Assembly (NCBI GenBank): GCA_965197555.1
Contig: OZ240213.1
Coordinates: forward strand, 3,348,001 to 3,412,000
Origin: G965197555 sp965197555
GTDB taxonomy: Bacteria; Chloroflexota; Dehalococcoidia; Lucifugimonadales; UBA3495
Direction: 5' to 3'
DNA: 64,000 nucleotides
The notes under the pieces are model-generated. The model saw only the letters and a program-made list of their open reading frames with translations, searched no databases and was not told where the DNA came from. A program made the translations under genes and the position numbers. Shown here piece after piece: positions 61,323 to 64,000 of the stretch; position 1 is the first letter of the stretch, and each line of letters begins with the position of its first letter.

Positions 61323-62240
61323 ATGAGCTTTAGTAGGCGTACACCGTTCCGGTTGATGGAGACATTTCGTTCCGTTTTTTACACCCCTATCTACGTGACC
61401 GTCGCCGGCGGCTACCTGGAGGCAGAAGGTCTGGACGTAACCTTCCGGACCTGCCCTCCCGACTTTACTCATCCCATTAGCGCCCTGAACGAAGGCGCGG
61501 CCGACATTGTGCAAAGCGGCATCATGCGGGGCATTATCGCATCGGATTGGGGTGCAGAGACGGTCCCCAAGCACATCGCCAAAATCAATGCCCGGGATGG
61601 CTTCTTCGTTCTGGGCAGAGACCGCGGAGAAGAGTTCTCCTGGGACGATTTCCGGGGCGCCACAGTGATCCCTGTGGGATTCTCGCCCATGCCCTGGGCT
61701 TCCTTTCAATATGCCCTGCGCAAGAACAGCGTTGACCCTGGAGAGTTGAACCTGGTACCCGGCGTACCCCTGCTCGAGGCAGTGGAAATGTTTCGCCAGC
61801 GGTCCGCTGACTTCATTCACCTTCCGGAGCCGGCTGCGGAACAGCTATTGGAGGATGAAGTCGGGAAACTGGTGGTGTCTTTGGGAGCGGTAAACGGCCA
61901 TTTAGCCTACAGCTCCTTCGCCGCGACCAACGAATTCCTACGATCCAATACCGAAACAGTCCACCGGTTCCTAGCTGGCTACGGCCGGGCGCTAACTTGG
62001 CTGGCTGATAACGATGCCACCGAGGTCGGCTCGGCCGTAAGTGACTTTTTTCCCGGCGTATCGAAGGAATTGGTCATCCGGTCGGTCGACCGTTACAAAG
62101 CCCAGGACACCTGGCCACTTGAGCCCAGCCTCAACCAACCGGAATTCGAGGCCCTCCAGGACATTCTCATTGCTGCAGGGCTAGCCAGACAGCGGCAGCC
62201 GTATGCCAAGGTGGTGCATGCCCAATTTGCCACAGCCTGA
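61323..62240 (+). CDS. NMT1/THI5-like (SsuA-type) binding protein without signal peptide
   Basis: 305 residues of the periplasmic-binding-protein type II fold: FRSVFYTPIYVTVAGGYLEAEGLDVTFR, NEGAADIVQSGIMRGI, DDFRGATVIPVGFSPMPWASFQYALRKNSVDPGELNLVPG and a helical tail. The N-terminus (MSFSRRTPFRLMETF) has no signal peptide or lipobox and no permease or ATPase gene is adjacent, so it may not be an export-located transporter part. Riboflavin/thiamine-precursor or sulfonate binding is typical of the family, but the ligand cannot be deduced. Confidence 0.8.
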   Translation: MSFSRRTPFRLMETFRSVFYTPIYVTVAGGYLEAEGLDVTFRTCPPDFTHPISALNEGAADIVQSGIMRGIIASDWGAETVPKHIAKINARDGFFVLGRDRGEEFSWDDFRGATVIPVGFSPMPWASFQYALRKNSVDPGELNLVPGVPLLEAVEMFRQRSADFIHLPEPAAEQLLEDEVGKLVVSLGAVNGHLAYSSFAATNEFLRSNTETVHRFLAGYGRALTWLADNDATEVGSAVSDFFPGVSKELVIRSVDRYKAQDTWPLEPSLNQPEFEALQDILIAAGLARQRQPYAKVVHAQFATA

Positions 62241-62370
62241 AGAAGCCACTGCCGCCAACCAAGTGAGGTTCACCGGTCCACCTGGATAGTGTAAGATAGA
62301 ATTATTGGTGTCACCAAACTTATTCGCCTAGCTCTTCCATCCCCTTTCAAGTACACCAGCGAGGTAACGA

Positions 62371-63390
62371 ATGGCCAGGATTGCAATAATTGGTACCGGC
62401 CTCATCGGCACGTCCATGGGTCTGGCGTTGCGTCACTCTGGAATCAAAGACCTTCACGTGGTTGGTACCGATTACGACAATAGCGCCAAAGCCGGAGCCC
62501 AGAAATCTGGTGGGTTTCACCGGATCGAGAACCGGCTAGCATCGGCAATACAAGACGCCGACATAGTGATGTTGGCCACCCCGGTAATGGCAATGAAGGA
62601 TTTGATGGAAGCGATTGGCCCCCAACTTCCTGAAGGTTGCGTGGTCACTGATGTGGGAAGTACCAAGAAAGAGGTGTTGGATTGGGCTGAGGCGATACTC
62701 CCCAGGAATGTTCCATTCGTAGGGGGTCATCCCATGGCCGGGAAAGAGACCTCCGGACCGGCCAATGCTGACGCCAACCTGTTCCGTGGCAAGCCATATT
62801 GCATCATTCCTGGCTCCAGAGCAGGACAGCAATCAGTATCGGTAGTGACCACCATAGCGGAAGCCATTGGTGCCAATCCCTTTTTCATTGGTCTCCATGA
62901 GCACGATAGCTTTGTTGCCGCGGTCAGCCATCTGCCCTTCATACTATCGGTAGCCTTGGTGGGGTGCACGTCGAAGAGCGCCAATTGGGGCGACATCGCC
63001 CAGTTGGCGTCCACCGGCTACCGGGACCTAACTCGGCTGGCCTCGGGAGACCCAATTATGCACCGGGATATTTGTGTCAGTAACCCAGAGCCGATTGTGG
63101 CTTGGATCGATGCCTTTATTCGGGAACTCTACGACATGCGGAAGGTGTTAACCGGCGAGGATGGGAGTTTGAATGGAGACGCCGTGCAACTAATGTTCGA
63201 GCAGGCTTCTCTAGCCCGGGAGCAGTGGCTGGCCGGATCAGTGAACTCGATGAACCCGGGAGTCAACTCTATCTCACAGATACCCTCCTTCGCTGAAAAC
63301 ATGGGCCAAATGCTCATCGGCACCAAGCTAATGGAAAAGCAGAAAGAGCTATTCGGCTGGGGGCGGGAGGAAGGCCGCAAGAAGAAATGA
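62371..63390 (+). CDS. tyrA: Prephenate dehydrogenase
   Basis: 339 residues. NAD-binding IAIIGTGLIGTSMGLALRHSG, VMLATPVMAMKDLM, VTDVGSTKKEVLDWAEAIL, FVGGHPMAGKETSGPANADANLFRGKPYCIIPG, then AVSHLPFILSVALVGC with the substrate-site His of the dehydrogenase group. Converts prephenate to 4-hydroxyphenylpyruvate for tyrosine. No ACT domain is clear at the C-terminus, which ends in a Lys/Arg-rich tail. Followed by aroA, as in aromatic amino acid operons. Confidence 0.93.
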   Translation: MARIAIIGTGLIGTSMGLALRHSGIKDLHVVGTDYDNSAKAGAQKSGGFHRIENRLASAIQDADIVMLATPVMAMKDLMEAIGPQLPEGCVVTDVGSTKKEVLDWAEAILPRNVPFVGGHPMAGKETSGPANADANLFRGKPYCIIPGSRAGQQSVSVVTTIAEAIGANPFFIGLHEHDSFVAAVSHLPFILSVALVGCTSKSANWGDIAQLASTGYRDLTRLASGDPIMHRDICVSNPEPIVAWIDAFIRELYDMRKVLTGEDGSLNGDAVQLMFEQASLAREQWLAGSVNSMNPGVNSISQIPSFAENMGQMLIGTKLMEKQKELFGWGREEGRKKK

Positions 63391-63449
63391 CTTAGTGTTC
63401 CGTCGTCCCCGTCACCCACCGCGGTATCCGATACAGCAGAAGATATCTC

Positions 63450-64000
63450 TTGCAACGAACCATCTACCCTCCCATCTCGCTACAGGGCACGGTCAACGTC
63501 CCCGGAGACAAGTCCATTTCCCACCGGGCGTTGATATTGAACGCCATCGCACGCGGGAGCGCCTTGGTCACCGGTCTCTCCAGCGGCGAGGATGTATCCT
63601 CGACAATGGGGTGCCTACGCGCCATGGGAGTGAACATAGATGCTAGCAACGACCTAGGCGCATTTGAAGTCCATGGAATGGCGGAAGGGCTGAGAGAGCC
63701 TGAAGACATTCTGGATGCTGGGAACAGCGGAACGTCTATGCGGCTTTTGTCCGGCCTCCTGGCTTCTCAATCATTTGCGTCAATCTTAACCGGCGACACA
63801 TCGCTGCGTTCTCGTCCTATGGGCAGAATAATTGAGCCTCTGAAACAGATGGGAGCGCAGATCATCGGCCGTCAAGGCGATAGTCTGGCACCATTGTCCA
63901 TTCGCGGAGGGACCTTAGAAGGCATCCACTACTCTATGCCGGTGGCCAGCGCCCAAGTTAAGTCCAGCATCATGCTGGCTGGCCTGGCAGCTAGAGGGGA
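63450..64000 (+). CDS. aroA: 3-phosphoshikimate 1-carboxyvinyltransferase, N-terminal part
   Basis: The frame opens with TTG at 63450 (QRTIYPPISLQGTVNVPGDKSISHRALILNAIARG) and runs off the window without a stop, giving about 183 residues. Conserved landmarks are VPGDKSISHR (shikimate-3-P and PEP contacts), DAGNSGTSMRLLSGLLA, GDTSLRSRPMGRIIEPLKQMGA and SAQVKSSIMLAGL. EPSP synthase makes the penultimate intermediate to chorismate. The lone TTG start has only a weak AGAAG sequence upstream; the length and alignment make it the best choice. Confidence 0.93.
   Translation, partial: MQRTIYPPISLQGTVNVPGDKSISHRALILNAIARGSALVTGLSSGEDVSSTMGCLRAMGVNIDASNDLGAFEVHGMAEGLREPEDILDAGNSGTSMRLLSGLLASQSFASILTGDTSLRSRPMGRIIEPLKQMGAQIIGRQGDSLAPLSIRGGTLEGIHYSMPVASAQVKSSIMLAGLAARG

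Noticed and set aside
1..64000. CRISPR array, rRNA operon or complete prophage
   Set aside because: No regularly spaced repeats, no rRNA sequence and no phage structural genes were seen.

Overview
The window reads as one contig of an uncultivated Chloroflexota bacterium, most likely Dehalococcoidia/SAR202-like. The basis is gene content and protein flavour: an anaerobic-type cobalamin cluster, a luciferase-like flavin/F420 oxidoreductase, a class III CoA-transferase, amidohydrolases, leucine-rich-repeat lipoproteins, HspR-type heat-shock control, and a dispersed repeat inside alaS that I associate with such genomes. No 16S rRNA is present, so the assignment is an inference.

Layout. 1-5.8 kb: the end of a carbon-nitrogen hydrolase, ruvX and alaS (minus strand), the Asp23/AmaP/DUF2273 membrane cluster, and a SWIM-only protein. 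6-13 kb: a cobalamin corrin-ring operon (cbiC-cbiX-cbiD-cbiT-cbiL-cbiF-cbiG, then cbiH) lacking cbiE and cbiJ. 13-16 kb: a retropepsin-like protein and a dihydropyrimidinase/LLM-oxidoreductase pair. 16-32 kb: an eroded accessory zone with a truncated flippase, addB-addA, a PD-(D/E)XK protein, a chimeric ORF, GPP34 and STAS proteins, an IS3 remnant, a frameshifted amidohydrolase, a frameshifted LRR lipoprotein with further LRR/RCC1 debris, and a serine-recombinase tail ending beside tRNA-Asn(GTT). 32-37 kb: a heat-shock locus (hsp20 divergent from dnaJ-like/hspR/clp) with a HAIR-like operator on the hsp20 promoter. 37-49 kb: housekeeping genes (hydrolase, VTT membrane protein, gamma-carbonic anhydrase, CoA-transferase, hisS, cyclase, GlcG/HbpS, hisF-HAD-hisIE, S51 peptidase, mgtE) and a CetZ/FtsZ-like tubulin homologue. 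49-64 kb: argS, a heterodimeric ABC exporter, a DsbA/FrnE-like protein with an in-frame TGA, HAD, rpiB, otsB-otsA, a hydrolase, an NMT1-like binding protein, tyrA and the start of aroA.

The most striking observation is the DsbA/FrnE-like gene at 55453-56085 (minus). Its active-site CPWC appears as TGA-Pro-Trp-Cys, and a short hairpin with a GG-starting apical loop sits at bacterial SECIS distance behind the TGA. I read this as a candidate selenoprotein. Other points worth checking are the tubulin homologue, the repeat units inserted in frame into alaS and forming the alaS/ruvX junction, the His-to-Arg change at the catalytic position of CbiC, and the chimeric ORF whose junction carries a perfect 16-bp palindrome.
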